The position numbers were made by a program, and so were the translations under genes. A stretch of DNA of 64,000 bases from JAGOTP01 sp964567995 (GTDB taxonomy: Bacteria > Patescibacteriota > Patescibacteriia > 2-12-FULL-60-25): assembly GCA_964567995.1 (NCBI GenBank), contig CAZMOB010000001.1:1-64000 (forward strand), in the 5' to 3' direction. The notes beneath the pieces are model-generated. The model was not told the origin of the DNA and did not search any database. It saw nothing but the letters and a program-made list of their open reading frames with translations. Shown piece after piece: positions 36,901 to 45,518 of the stretch; the first letter of the stretch is position 1, and every line of letters starts with the position of its first letter.

Positions 36901-39900
36901 AATGCCTATTCCTATCGGTTCCAGACGCGTCCTGGGAATGATTTCTGTCCAGCTGGATCGGTGTCGGTTGTGCCGTTGAATTGGGTCATGCAACAAATCG
37001 GCGAGCGAAAGGAGGACTATACGTTGAGCGCTCGCTCTTCGACGGATTTGTGTGTGCAAGTGAATGCCGCCACTTTGGGCTGGTCATGGAGTCTTGGGGG
37101 TGCACCTGGACGCGCTTCGCTCGAGCCTTCAACGCGTGATTTGGACGGTTCGGTGCTTGATCCATCAAGAACGGACATTATTACAGTTGTTGGTCGTGGC
37201 GCGACGGATCGAGACCCAGTACTTGTGCAGACCGAGTTGACGCGTCCAACGCCGCCGGTTCCGGTGAGAGGAACAGGTCAACTGCAGATTCGTCTGACAC
37301 CTCCACGGGTCATTTCGTATGCGCCAAACTGTAACGACGCGTGTGTTAATGCAGCGGTGTGGGCTCGTTTCAATGTACCGATGGATCGAGAAAGCTTGTT
37401 CCGCACGGTCGCTGGTCGTCGTCAGCCGAATATTGAAATAAAACGGTGTGTCAACGAGGCCTGTCGCGAGACAGATCTGACCCTTGATCTCTCGGAAGCA
37501 ATCATTGATTTGATGACGCCGCCTGGCACATCTGCGACGGATACCATGATGAAGGTTGAAGCTTCGGTGTTGGCACCTGAGCCGGATCCAGAAACCGGTG
37601 AAGCAGTACGGCGCAGTTTGCTGGAACCTGGAAAATTCTATCGTGCCACCATTATCGGAGGACTGACGGGTTTGAAATCTCAATACGGACGTTTGCCGCT
37701 CAGCGATCTGAATGATGCTGATCCGGTTGGCTTTACCTGGAAGTTCCGTGTGAAAACGGGTCCGACCGCTTACTGTTCCGTGGCTCGGGTGGATGTTGCT
37801 CCAAGTGAAAAGTATGAACAGGCCTTTGGTCTGCGCCAGCTCTTTATCGCAAGCCCAGTCAGCAATCCTGACGTATGTAGTCGAGATGGTCAGATGCTGA
37901 TTACGGAACGGAATACGCGCTGGTCAACATCAGACCCACGCGTCGCAGACTTTGTCAGTATCAGCGGAGCTCGGGCGAGCGTATCTTTGGCCGATCGATT
38001 GCCAGACTTCTGTACCAATCAATGTTTGAATGCGGGTTCGAATGGGGTGTATGGACGTACCGCTACCTGTGGCAATCGCACCGTTGAGACGACAGATACA
38101 GACTATTGTCGTCGCCGTTCAGATCGGACGCGGGAGTGTGAGGTCGGAAACACGGATTGTGTAACGCGCTTGGGGGATGCCTGTGTGTTGTTGCCGGTTG
38201 GGGCGGATGAGACAGAGGAATGTGATAATGGGGCAAGTAATGGCACAGCGGGTGAGTGTTCCGCAGCTTGTTTATGGAATCCAGTGCGCCGAGTGAGCGA
38301 TTCGCCGGCGGGTACGTGTGGAAATGGTTCTCTCCAGCGTGGCGAGCAGTGTGATGCAGGTCGCGCCTGTGTTGGCGGAGCAGCGCCTGGTCGCGACTGT
38401 ACAAGCGATGCGTCTGTCTGTGGAACGGGAGGAGCCTGTCAGGTGGTCGAGCGCCGTGGGTGTAGCGATCGTTGTCAGGCGCTCGGGGCTCAACGTGGCG
38501 GATCTACTTGTGGCAATGGCGATGTCTCCGATGGAGAAACCTGTGATTACCGTTCCGATCAGCGAGGAGAGGGGTGTACCAATCAATGTTTACATCGGGG
38601 ATCTTCGGCGGCTGAACGTCGGTTATGCGGGAATGGTCGCATCGAAGCGGGTGAGTCGTGTGAAATGCAGACGGCAGGTGTGGCAAGCTCAGCCTACTGC
38701 AGCCAGGCAGCTGGCGCCTTGCGTTGTGTGGCTGGATCGAGTTTTGCTTCAACGTGTGATGCCCAAACATGTCTCAACATGGGTACGAATCGCTGCGCGA
38801 GTACAACCAGTAACGGTTGCTGTGGAAATAGCCGCATCGAGCCAGGAGAAGATTGTGATGGAGGTCCAGGTTGTTCGGCACGTTGTTTGTCGATGGGTTC
38901 AAGTCCGTCGTATCCAGACCCTTCCCTCTGTGGTGATCGAGTTGTGGGGGTTGGTGAACAGTGTGATGCGCCAGCAACGGGTCTCGCAGAAGCGGGTGAG
39001 GGCCTGGCTCGTCGTTTCGAAATTACCAACCGTCAATTGTTCGAGATCGTGGGGTTACGTGAACCAACGGCGACGGAAATGGAGCGTAACAACGGTCGTA
39101 TGTCTTCGACGATCGGCGCTCGCTATCAAACTCGCGATGGATCGGCGACGTACGGTGTTCAGTGCAACTTCCAGCGTGAAGCGGATTGTCGCACGGCTGG
39201 AACGGGTCTGACCGGATCGGGCTGTTGTGCCGTTCGACCGACGGCAACCGTGTATCCGCGGAGCGGAGCGACCGATGTTTGTCGTAATGTACTGATTTCA
39301 AGTGTCTTCAACCAATTGATGGATGAAGGGACGGTTCGAGGAAATTTCCTGGTTTCGTCTCGTTCAACGACGGCCGATTGTGCGACGGGGACAACGCGTC
39401 TTGATCGAGCCGTTCCGACGGCCTTCGAATGGTCGCAGCCAGTGCGTTCCTTGATCGCTTGGGTCAAGTCCTGGTTTGCACCGGCAACGGCTCAGGTCAC
39501 GGGTCCGTGGTGTGTCGGAACAGTCCGTGGGACGGTCGTGTTTGAAACGAACGATGTGACACATCGAACGACCGCTTCATTCTTGTTGGATCAAGCCTTA
39601 GAAGGTAATACCGAGTATCAAGTAACGCTCTTGGGTGATCCGGCGATTCGGACCGCGAGTGTGTCTTCGACGCGTCGTGGCTTGCGCGGAGCGAACGGAA
39701 TTTATGCGGATGGGAATATCTCGTGGCGTTTCACGACTGGTGAACGCGTTTGTACGATCGATGAGCTGCGTCTGACGGATACGGAGCTTGTGCATCCGAC
39801 GATCTTCTACAAATCGAGCGAAGAGCACCGCTATATCGGCCGGGCGGTTTCCTACAATCGCGAAGAAATCGTCCCGTTATCGCCGATCCCGGGCTTGTAT

Positions 39901-42900
39901 AGTTGGACCTGGCGCGAATGGTTAAGTTCTCGGCCGAACGTCCTGCGTACACAGACGGCAGCGACCACTCCACAAATCGCGATCGCGACCACGACGGCGC
40001 AAAACATTCGCGGAACGTCTCTGATTACGACGGGGATTACGATTACGGCTGATCGGGTCAGTGTGAGTTCAACTATTGGTCAAACGCGCAGCGAATCCTT
40101 GTTGTCGACGGTGTTGTTGTGTGACAATCCGTGGATTCCACCGGGAACGTTGCCAGGCCAACCACCTCGTTTTGCGGACGACCTCTATCATTTCTCCTTC
40201 AGTTATTGTCTTGATGCGGGTGACGCTGGACCGACTGATGATCTTTCGCCGCTCATCGTGAATCGTTTGGCGGATAACGCCTCTGATCTGGCTCGTGGCG
40301 TCAAACGTCAATACATTTTCTCCTTCCTCCGACCATCATTACGTTCGGATGCCTTGGGTGTCCGTATCATGTCGAACCCGTTGCATCTGTCCCCGAAGGA
40401 TTGGTACGTCTCACAAGGGTTCTCCGGATCACCTCAGGCAACGACCATTGATGGCTATGAGGCGCTTCGCGACGGATCGACAATCTATATCTCGGCAGCC
40501 AATCTGAACGCCGCTGACGGAACGTTGACGACGGACATCTATGTTTTCTCGATGAACCCAGATGCCGCTCCTCAGACACGAACAATCTTCGAGCAGGTGT
40601 TGGATTCGTTGGTCTTCAACACCAACATTCGTCAGGACGCGGATAATGTCTGTCGCACCGCCATGGGTGATGTCTTCCGCCAGGCGACGACCTCGCAAAG
40701 CGTTGCCTGTACTGCCGATTGGGAATGTCTTCGCTACGATTCGCGTAACTACTGTGCGAGTTCGAAAGAAAAACTGCAGCGTGACTTGAAGCGCATGGCC
40801 GACTTGCAGTACATGTCGTCTCAGCTTGAATCTGCAAAACAGCGCAGTGGCCGCTATCCGACGCTCAGCACGGGAACCTTCTTGCAGACCTTTGTGACGA
40901 GTCGTTGGCCAAGCTGGCAGTCTGTCTTTGCGGCGAGTGTTGGCACGGCGCTGCCCGAAGATCCGCTCAACATGCATATCGCCTGTGGTCGCTGTTTGGC
41001 TTCCCGTCAGGCCTGTATGGAGGATGCAGATTGTGGCGCGGGTTCGGACCGGTGTGTAGCAGTTGATGGCTTTGATCCGAATACCTGTTGGAATGCGGTG
41101 AGTAGTACCTATCGTTGCCCGGTGCTCGATCCATCCAATCCGCGCAGTATTTCACGCTTGTACCAATATCGCTCAGTTGACGCTGGGAACCGCTACGAGT
41201 TAGGTACCGAGTTGGAGTACCGTCCCATCGAGTCATACAGTCCATCGGTTCTCCCAGAAACACGCCGTTGTGTGGCTGAAAATGAGGCCAACGGTCGCGT
41301 CTGTGTTCAGGATAGTGATTGTAACGTCTTGGCGGCTGATCGCCGAACCGTAACGGGGACAGGCGCGTGTCGTCCTCAGGGCGGTCGTCTCCAGTTCGGT
41401 GGCATTTGTTCTGGACGAACGATGGGACTCGGCGGTATCTGTGGGGATGGAGTGGTTGGAACGGGTGAAGTCTGTGAACCGGGCCAGCGTATCCAGACCG
41501 ATTGTCCGATCGGAGGAGTGGCAGGGGCTGGACGACGCGAACAGGTGTGTCAGGCCGATTGTCGTTCGTATGTCGACGTTCCAGGTGCCCAGTGTATTTC
41601 AAGAATTCAGTGTGGAAACGGTCGGGTGGAAACGGGCGAGACCTGTGATGATGGAGCTTTGAACGGTCGTTACGGTCATTGCAGCCGTACGTGTACTGGT
41701 TTCTCGGCCGTGTGTGGCGATGGCCAGCTGAGTCCGGGAGAGACGTGTGATGCGGGAGATCAGAACGGTCGTTACTGCGACACGAACGATTCGATCATTG
41801 GTCGTTGTACCTTGAATGCAACCTGTAGTAGTGATTGTCGTTCGGTCGCTCCGCACTGTGGAGATGGCTTGGTTCAGACCGAATCAAATGGTTTTGGTCC
41901 CGTTGAAGAGTGTGATGGAAGTGCACCTGAAGTCAGTACAACGGCTCTCTGTACGGCGGGTTTGATCGGAAAAACCTGTACAATCGATGCGGACTGTGCC
42001 ACGGGTCTTACGGGTGGACGCTGTGGAGCGACTCCGGCTGGTCAAGCGTGTTCTGAGGTGAAGGCTGGATTATGTGCGGGTGGGACGAACGATCGTCGTG
42101 CCTGTAGCTGTCCAGAAGGTCAGGAAAGTTGTTCTGGGACACCGGGCTCAGCCGTGTGTGGCTCAACCTATCGCTGTATCATGTACCCAACGCAGCGTAC
42201 GCGTACCTGTCAGGCTCCATCCTCCGGTCTCTCGAATCAGTGTCATTGGAATGAATGGTCGGCGTGTCGTCCGGCCACGTTCTGTGGCGACGGAGTCCTT
42301 GATTCAGGTGAGCGGTGTGATGATGGTAACCGCAATGATAACGACGCTTGTACCAACCGTTGTCTCGCGAACGTCTGTGGCGACGGCGTGATGCAGGTTG
42401 GAGCTGAAGAATGTGACTACGGTGATGAGAATGGTCAAGGGTGTACGGGCGCTGAATATGGGTTAACCTGTGCGGCCTGTACCAACCAGTGTCGTATGAC
42501 GGCTTCGTCTGGTGGCTACTGTGGGAATAACGAATTGGACGGAGCGGAGCAGTGTGATGGAGCGGACTTTGGGCGAGCCGGTGGGGTTCAGGCGTCGGCG
42601 AGTCTCACCTGTAGCGGTCTGGGCTTCGACTATGCCGAGCGTGTGCGTTGTCGCGATATTTCGGAGCCGACGCGTACGATCGAAGTTGATTCGGCCGAAA
42701 GCGTGGCGCGTTGTGTGACAGGAACGGCCCAAGACATCATTGCCTGTGGACGAACTTGTGGCTACGCTGGTTGTCAGACCTGTGCCTCTCAAACGGGGAC
42801 GGACAGCATCCAAGCGGTCGTTCGAGACGCCGTCTATTCCAATATTCCTGTTCCTGGGGCGACGGTCACCTTGTCCCAAAATGGTCGACGGATCGCGACG

Positions 42901-43935
42901 CAGACCACGAATGCTGAAGGACAATTCACCTTTACGAATCTGAACGGCAACCGTGCGTGTGGAGGTTATCGCGTCTACGTCGAATTCACCCGCGACAATC
43001 CACGTACACCAGCGCCGGATAATGAGGGGACAAATGGTGGCTACTGGATGTATGAATCCAATTTGTTCAGTGTCCCAACCTTCGCCCGTGAGGGGATCCA
43101 GAGTTCAGAAACGCCAGCTAAGATTTTCCTCTTGCCGAAGGTCGGTCGTGAAGAAACCTTGGTCGTGCATACCTGGTATGGGGATTTGGCACAAAATAAT
43201 AATCGATTCCTCTTGTCTCACTTGATCATGCCACGGAATCGCGGCTATCTCTTCACGCCCGGTACGGGTCGAGGTCGAGACTGGAGTCGCTCGCCAGCTT
43301 GTGCGGCTGCCATCACCCCAGGTTTCATTGGTGGTCAGCTCTGTTATCGTGATATTCGGGAATTCGTTGGAGGGAATGAAGCACAGGGAAACCCGAACTT
43401 GAACGAAGCTCCTTATGCTCGTTTGTACTGTTCGAGTGGCGCAGCTGGAGTCTGTTTCCAAGTGGCGAATGCGCCACAAGCGACAAAATATCGCTGGACG
43501 GTCGGAGATCCGGGTCAGACGGGGAACTTCAGCTATTTCTTAGTTGATCAGCGTTCCGAAACTGGTCGAGGCATGAGTCCATCGCACGAGTACTATCGCG
43601 AAACGAGCAGCACCGTTTGGATCGTGACGCAGCAGCGCGTCTATAAGGTTCTGCCTCCAACCACCAGCAATAGTCGTTGCCAAGGAAAATTCTGGCTGGT
43701 CTATCAGCAAAATTCAGCGACTGGCGAGGTGACGGTGATGACCAATCCAGCACAGGCACTGATGTGTGGGGGGGAGTCGATTCCTGGAGAAGCAGTTACG
43801 CCGGCTTTACCAAACGCCACCTGGCCAGCTAGTCGAGAAGCGCAGAGCTGGATGGCCTTCGGTGGATGGGGTGGTGGGGAAGCGAGTCCTACTCTGAACT
43901 GGGATCTGCCTGGTTCTGGTCCGGGTCCACGTTAG
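33901..43935 (+). CDS. Giant (3344-residue) pilin-headed, Cys-rich surface protein
   Basis: The largest gene here, paralogous at its head to the previous one. A signal peptide (to about VLAQ) is followed by two pilin-type helices at residues 58-82 and 100-123 with the same TAGGD loop. Then come an Ig-like domain, a cadherin-like segment, a Gly-rich linker near 380-410, four IPT/TIG repeats at about 446-830, further Big_5-like repeats, and two clusters (about 1470-1690 and 2510-2890) with about a dozen DUF4215 Cys-rich repeats of the form CGDGxxxxGExCD. A Cna-B-like repeat (PGATVTL to GEYR-like end) lies near 2970-3060. There is no LPXTG motif or C-terminal helix, so the N-terminal helices are the only anchor. 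Start ATG 33901 overlaps the previous stop and precedes the signal; the frame upstream of it lies inside that gene. Confidence 0.85.
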   Translation: MNLRRFLCLVGMILALGGGCFLTQAQPVLAQVDSAGFDQVGEAAQLGDADPRVIAARIVNIFLMTLGIVLLCLVLYAGFTWMTAGGDTEKVEKAQKILRNAIIGLIIIVCSWAFVTFILNKLLTITEGEGDVVSSGLSGAALGSAGGSLAFQVRSITPAGPQRIRNVQVRLLFTREVLATTASSSITVVRASDSQPVEGTISVANTLVTFVPKQACPAPNAGRGCFAENTDYIARVAPTLRSRSGLAIACGRNVTSCEARFRSGPLVDVKPPEATITTPLDGQGIPLGDTVRVTVRATDESGISLTEVYVDGQLIGQDAGSASTTPTLYDATVLWDTRGIATGTHRIEARVMDIDSNGATTTPVTVAVRTRNFFNGVQDGPGVGGGAGEAGGAGTAGGGVGAAGRFGETGVDCGGPGGGSCSGSVCSQAYECASAICLTGRCVEQPIIGSFTPADGRVGTFVTITGANFGSSTGQVTFGGRTATAPAACAAQTSFWSPTQIVVAVPEGATTSSVIQVVHGTNRLTDLTNDARGPRLPDFQVNGVARPGLCAIRPGSGTVGDGSRLAVAGVNLGTTAGQLYFNDQNAPISAWRPTGIDLSAPLVQPGTYAVRARVNGLESNPVSFQFNDRVITAPPIIDQLRPATGTVGSYVTVIGRNFGTAGRVFFRNPATNAVGEADTRFPAQCGSNFWRDTAVMVKVPRALRGGLGEEQLVRAGRYEVYVQRDGLAVSNRVPFTVFDGMPGPGICSIQPIAGPIGTGVTILGEGFGSSVGSVTFAGTTSSRPFAFLASDSWREGEIRTRVPAGAGTGMVRVVANGQESNDALFSVGSCVTTPGVCGTSMACCPDGSCAVGGVCPAISAGTSTFAWRSSTGRIYEYPRVVEECNNQDPPSPSPRSLSTCINTQAVVRFTTHIDRSTINPGTVIVRRCTGLTGDPCATGTPETVAGSIGFVVGTVQDHLVFTPTGNVWVPSSTYQVILTTGIRSTDGRAMVERAELYGRGNAYSYRFQTRPGNDFCPAGSVSVVPLNWVMQQIGERKEDYTLSARSSTDLCVQVNAATLGWSWSLGGAPGRASLEPSTRDLDGSVLDPSRTDIITVVGRGATDRDPVLVQTELTRPTPPVPVRGTGQLQIRLTPPRVISYAPNCNDACVNAAVWARFNVPMDRESLFRTVAGRRQPNIEIKRCVNEACRETDLTLDLSEAIIDLMTPPGTSATDTMMKVEASVLAPEPDPETGEAVRRSLLEPGKFYRATIIGGLTGLKSQYGRLPLSDLNDADPVGFTWKFRVKTGPTAYCSVARVDVAPSEKYEQAFGLRQLFIASPVSNPDVCSRDGQMLITERNTRWSTSDPRVADFVSISGARASVSLADRLPDFCTNQCLNAGSNGVYGRTATCGNRTVETTDTDYCRRRSDRTRECEVGNTDCVTRLGDACVLLPVGADETEECDNGASNGTAGECSAACLWNPVRRVSDSPAGTCGNGSLQRGEQCDAGRACVGGAAPGRDCTSDASVCGTGGACQVVERRGCSDRCQALGAQRGGSTCGNGDVSDGETCDYRSDQRGEGCTNQCLHRGSSAAERRLCGNGRIEAGESCEMQTAGVASSAYCSQAAGALRCVAGSSFASTCDAQTCLNMGTNRCASTTSNGCCGNSRIEPGEDCDGGPGCSARCLSMGSSPSYPDPSLCGDRVVGVGEQCDAPATGLAEAGEGLARRFEITNRQLFEIVGLREPTATEMERNNGRMSSTIGARYQTRDGSATYGVQCNFQREADCRTAGTGLTGSGCCAVRPTATVYPRSGATDVCRNVLISSVFNQLMDEGTVRGNFLVSSRSTTADCATGTTRLDRAVPTAFEWSQPVRSLIAWVKSWFAPATAQVTGPWCVGTVRGTVVFETNDVTHRTTASFLLDQALEGNTEYQVTLLGDPAIRTASVSSTRRGLRGANGIYADGNISWRFTTGERVCTIDELRLTDTELVHPTIFYKSSEEHRYIGRAVSYNREEIVPLSPIPGLYSWTWREWLSSRPNVLRTQTAATTPQIAIATTTAQNIRGTSLITTGITITADRVSVSSTIGQTRSESLLSTVLLCDNPWIPPGTLPGQPPRFADDLYHFSFSYCLDAGDAGPTDDLSPLIVNRLADNASDLARGVKRQYIFSFLRPSLRSDALGVRIMSNPLHLSPKDWYVSQGFSGSPQATTIDGYEALRDGSTIYISAANLNAADGTLTTDIYVFSMNPDAAPQTRTIFEQVLDSLVFNTNIRQDADNVCRTAMGDVFRQATTSQSVACTADWECLRYDSRNYCASSKEKLQRDLKRMADLQYMSSQLESAKQRSGRYPTLSTGTFLQTFVTSRWPSWQSVFAASVGTALPEDPLNMHIACGRCLASRQACMEDADCGAGSDRCVAVDGFDPNTCWNAVSSTYRCPVLDPSNPRSISRLYQYRSVDAGNRYELGTELEYRPIESYSPSVLPETRRCVAENEANGRVCVQDSDCNVLAADRRTVTGTGACRPQGGRLQFGGICSGRTMGLGGICGDGVVGTGEVCEPGQRIQTDCPIGGVAGAGRREQVCQADCRSYVDVPGAQCISRIQCGNGRVETGETCDDGALNGRYGHCSRTCTGFSAVCGDGQLSPGETCDAGDQNGRYCDTNDSIIGRCTLNATCSSDCRSVAPHCGDGLVQTESNGFGPVEECDGSAPEVSTTALCTAGLIGKTCTIDADCATGLTGGRCGATPAGQACSEVKAGLCAGGTNDRRACSCPEGQESCSGTPGSAVCGSTYRCIMYPTQRTRTCQAPSSGLSNQCHWNEWSACRPATFCGDGVLDSGERCDDGNRNDNDACTNRCLANVCGDGVMQVGAEECDYGDENGQGCTGAEYGLTCAACTNQCRMTASSGGYCGNNELDGAEQCDGADFGRAGGVQASASLTCSGLGFDYAERVRCRDISEPTRTIEVDSAESVARCVTGTAQDIIACGRTCGYAGCQTCASQTGTDSIQAVVRDAVYSNIPVPGATVTLSQNGRRIATQTTNAEGQFTFTNLNGNRACGGYRVYVEFTRDNPRTPAPDNEGTNGGYWMYESNLFSVPTFAREGIQSSETPAKIFLLPKVGREETLVVHTWYGDLAQNNNRFLLSHLIMPRNRGYLFTPGTGRGRDWSRSPACAAAITPGFIGGQLCYRDIREFVGGNEAQGNPNLNEAPYARLYCSSGAAGVCFQVANAPQATKYRWTVGDPGQTGNFSYFLVDQRSETGRGMSPSHEYYRETSSTVWIVTQQRVYKVLPPTTSNSRCQGKFWLVYQQNSATGEVTVMTNPAQALMCGGESIPGEAVTPALPNATWPASREAQSWMAFGGWGGGEASPTLNWDLPGSGPGPR

Positions 43936-43958
43936 TCGCATGAAGTTAGCATCTCCTT

Positions 43959-44585
43959 ATGTCCTTCGTTCCTTCCTCCCAACGTACACGAGTCCTGATC
44001 GCTGTCGCGATCGGACTCGTGTTGCTCGTGGGGGCTGTCCTCATCTTGCGTTGGCGTGCAACCAAGGGACTTGAACCGGAGGAGCAGGAGGTGACGCCGA
44101 TAGCCAGAACAAATCCAACAGAGGTAACTTCCACTCCTGGATCTTCACCGGAGGATGACGCGCAATTTGCTGCCGATCCTGCCTTGAATGATCGTGATGG
44201 GGATGGTCTGACGGACTTGCAAGAACAACAGATCGGAACCGATCTACTGCTTCGCGATACCGATGGAGACGGTCGCTCTGATGAAGAAGAAGTCCAAGTT
44301 GGTTCAGATCCGCTCGCGTTTCCATCAGCCACACCCGACGCTGGACAAGAAGCGACAATTCCTTCGCTGGCAACTTCTTCCGCTCCTGCATCGACCCCGG
44401 TTCCTCCACCAGCCTCCCTCGATCAAGATGCCGACGGCATTCTTGATGCCAACGAAGCAGGCTATGGAACCGATCCCTTGAAGTCCGATACGGATGGGGA
44501 TGGATTTGGGGATGCGAAAGAAATCCAAAACGGGTACAATCCTCTTGGACCCGGGCTCTGCAGTCGTCCTGATTGTCTTCTTTAA
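43959..44585 (+). CDS. Membrane-anchored protein with thrombospondin type 3-like repeats
   Basis: 208 residues: one N-terminal helix (VLIAVAIGLVLLVGAVLIL, about 11-30), a Pro/Ser-rich tether and four DxDxDGxxDxxE calcium-binding repeats in two pairs. The C-terminus ends NGYNPLGPGLCSRPDC, a tail shared with the next protein. It lies 24 bases after the giant gene and is probably part of the same transcript. Calcium-dependent surface binding is inferred from the repeats. Confidence 0.78.
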   Translation: MSFVPSSQRTRVLIAVAIGLVLLVGAVLILRWRATKGLEPEEQEVTPIARTNPTEVTSTPGSSPEDDAQFAADPALNDRDGDGLTDLQEQQIGTDLLLRDTDGDGRSDEEEVQVGSDPLAFPSATPDAGQEATIPSLATSSAPASTPVPPPASLDQDADGILDANEAGYGTDPLKSDTDGDGFGDAKEIQNGYNPLGPGLCSRPDCLL

Positions 44586-44603
44586 ACGCCCACCTCTCTT
44601 TTT

Positions 44604-45497
44604 ATGGACCTTCATCCTCCCGAAAATCTGCCTGTCATGCCGATCGAACCAGCCTCTGGTCCGACGCCTCCCGTTCCTCCGCCTATTCAGGCGATGCCTG
44701 TCCCTGCGGCTCCGGCAGATGATATGTTTTCAGCGGTTGAACCGATGAGCGCTCCCTCTTCTGTATCTATGCCGACACCGACACCTGTTCCAAATCCGAT
44801 CGCCCCTCCTCAAGTGCCAAGTCCGACACCTACGCGTGTCCTTCCCCCTTTGCCGGAAGCACATCGTCCACCTGTTCTGCATTACGTTCTGATTGCTCTG
44901 GCCGTTGTGATCGTGTTGGGTCTGATTGCTGGCGCCGTCTGGTTTTTTGCTATTCGTCGGCCAGCGCAGCAGGTCATGGAGAATCTCCCGTCAGTCCCAT
45001 CTGCTATGACTTCTTCCACGGAAGATGGTCTTTCGAATGGCTCACAGACCGTTTCAGATGAGCCGATTGACGCTGAGCCAACCTTCGGTGAACCAGAAGT
45101 CATTCCATCCAAGCCGATTGTCCAGCCACCAACCGGATCCAACGTCCCTCTCCCTACGTCGATTGATCCAAATGCGTCGCCAGCACCGATTGTGACCGAT
45201 AGTCCGAGTATGGATCCGGCCCCAACGGCCTCTTCAACCCCTCCAATGATTCCGCCGACGGCTGATCAAGATCAGGATGGATTGTCCGATGCGCGTGAGA
45301 CTGAGCTTGGCACGAATCCTGCGATGGCTGATACCGATGGTGACGGTCTGACGGATGGCGACGAAGTCCTGAAGTACCGAACGAATCCCTTGGTGCCTGA
45401 TACCGATGGCGATAGTTTCCCAGACGGAGTAGAAGTCCAGAAAGGCTACAACCCACTTGGGTCAGGTACCTGCGCCACACCTACCTGTACGCGCTAA
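44604..45497 (+). CDS. Membrane-anchored protein with thrombospondin type 3-like repeats
   Basis: 297 residues. A cytoplasmic Pro-rich N-terminal region of about 90 residues leads to one helix (YVLIALAVVIVLGLIAGAVWF, about 94-114). A long Ser/Thr/Pro linker follows, then DQDQDGLSD, DTDGDGLTD and DTDGDSFPD repeats and the shared tail KGYNPLGSGTCATPTC. It is a clear relative of the protein before it, with different spacers. Outer-surface location is inferred. Confidence 0.78.
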   Translation: MDLHPPENLPVMPIEPASGPTPPVPPPIQAMPVPAAPADDMFSAVEPMSAPSSVSMPTPTPVPNPIAPPQVPSPTPTRVLPPLPEAHRPPVLHYVLIALAVVIVLGLIAGAVWFFAIRRPAQQVMENLPSVPSAMTSSTEDGLSNGSQTVSDEPIDAEPTFGEPEVIPSKPIVQPPTGSNVPLPTSIDPNASPAPIVTDSPSMDPAPTASSTPPMIPPTADQDQDGLSDARETELGTNPAMADTDGDGLTDGDEVLKYRTNPLVPDTDGDSFPDGVEVQKGYNPLGSGTCATPTCTR

Positions 45498-45518
45498 TCT
45501 CGGTTCGTCGATTGTTCT

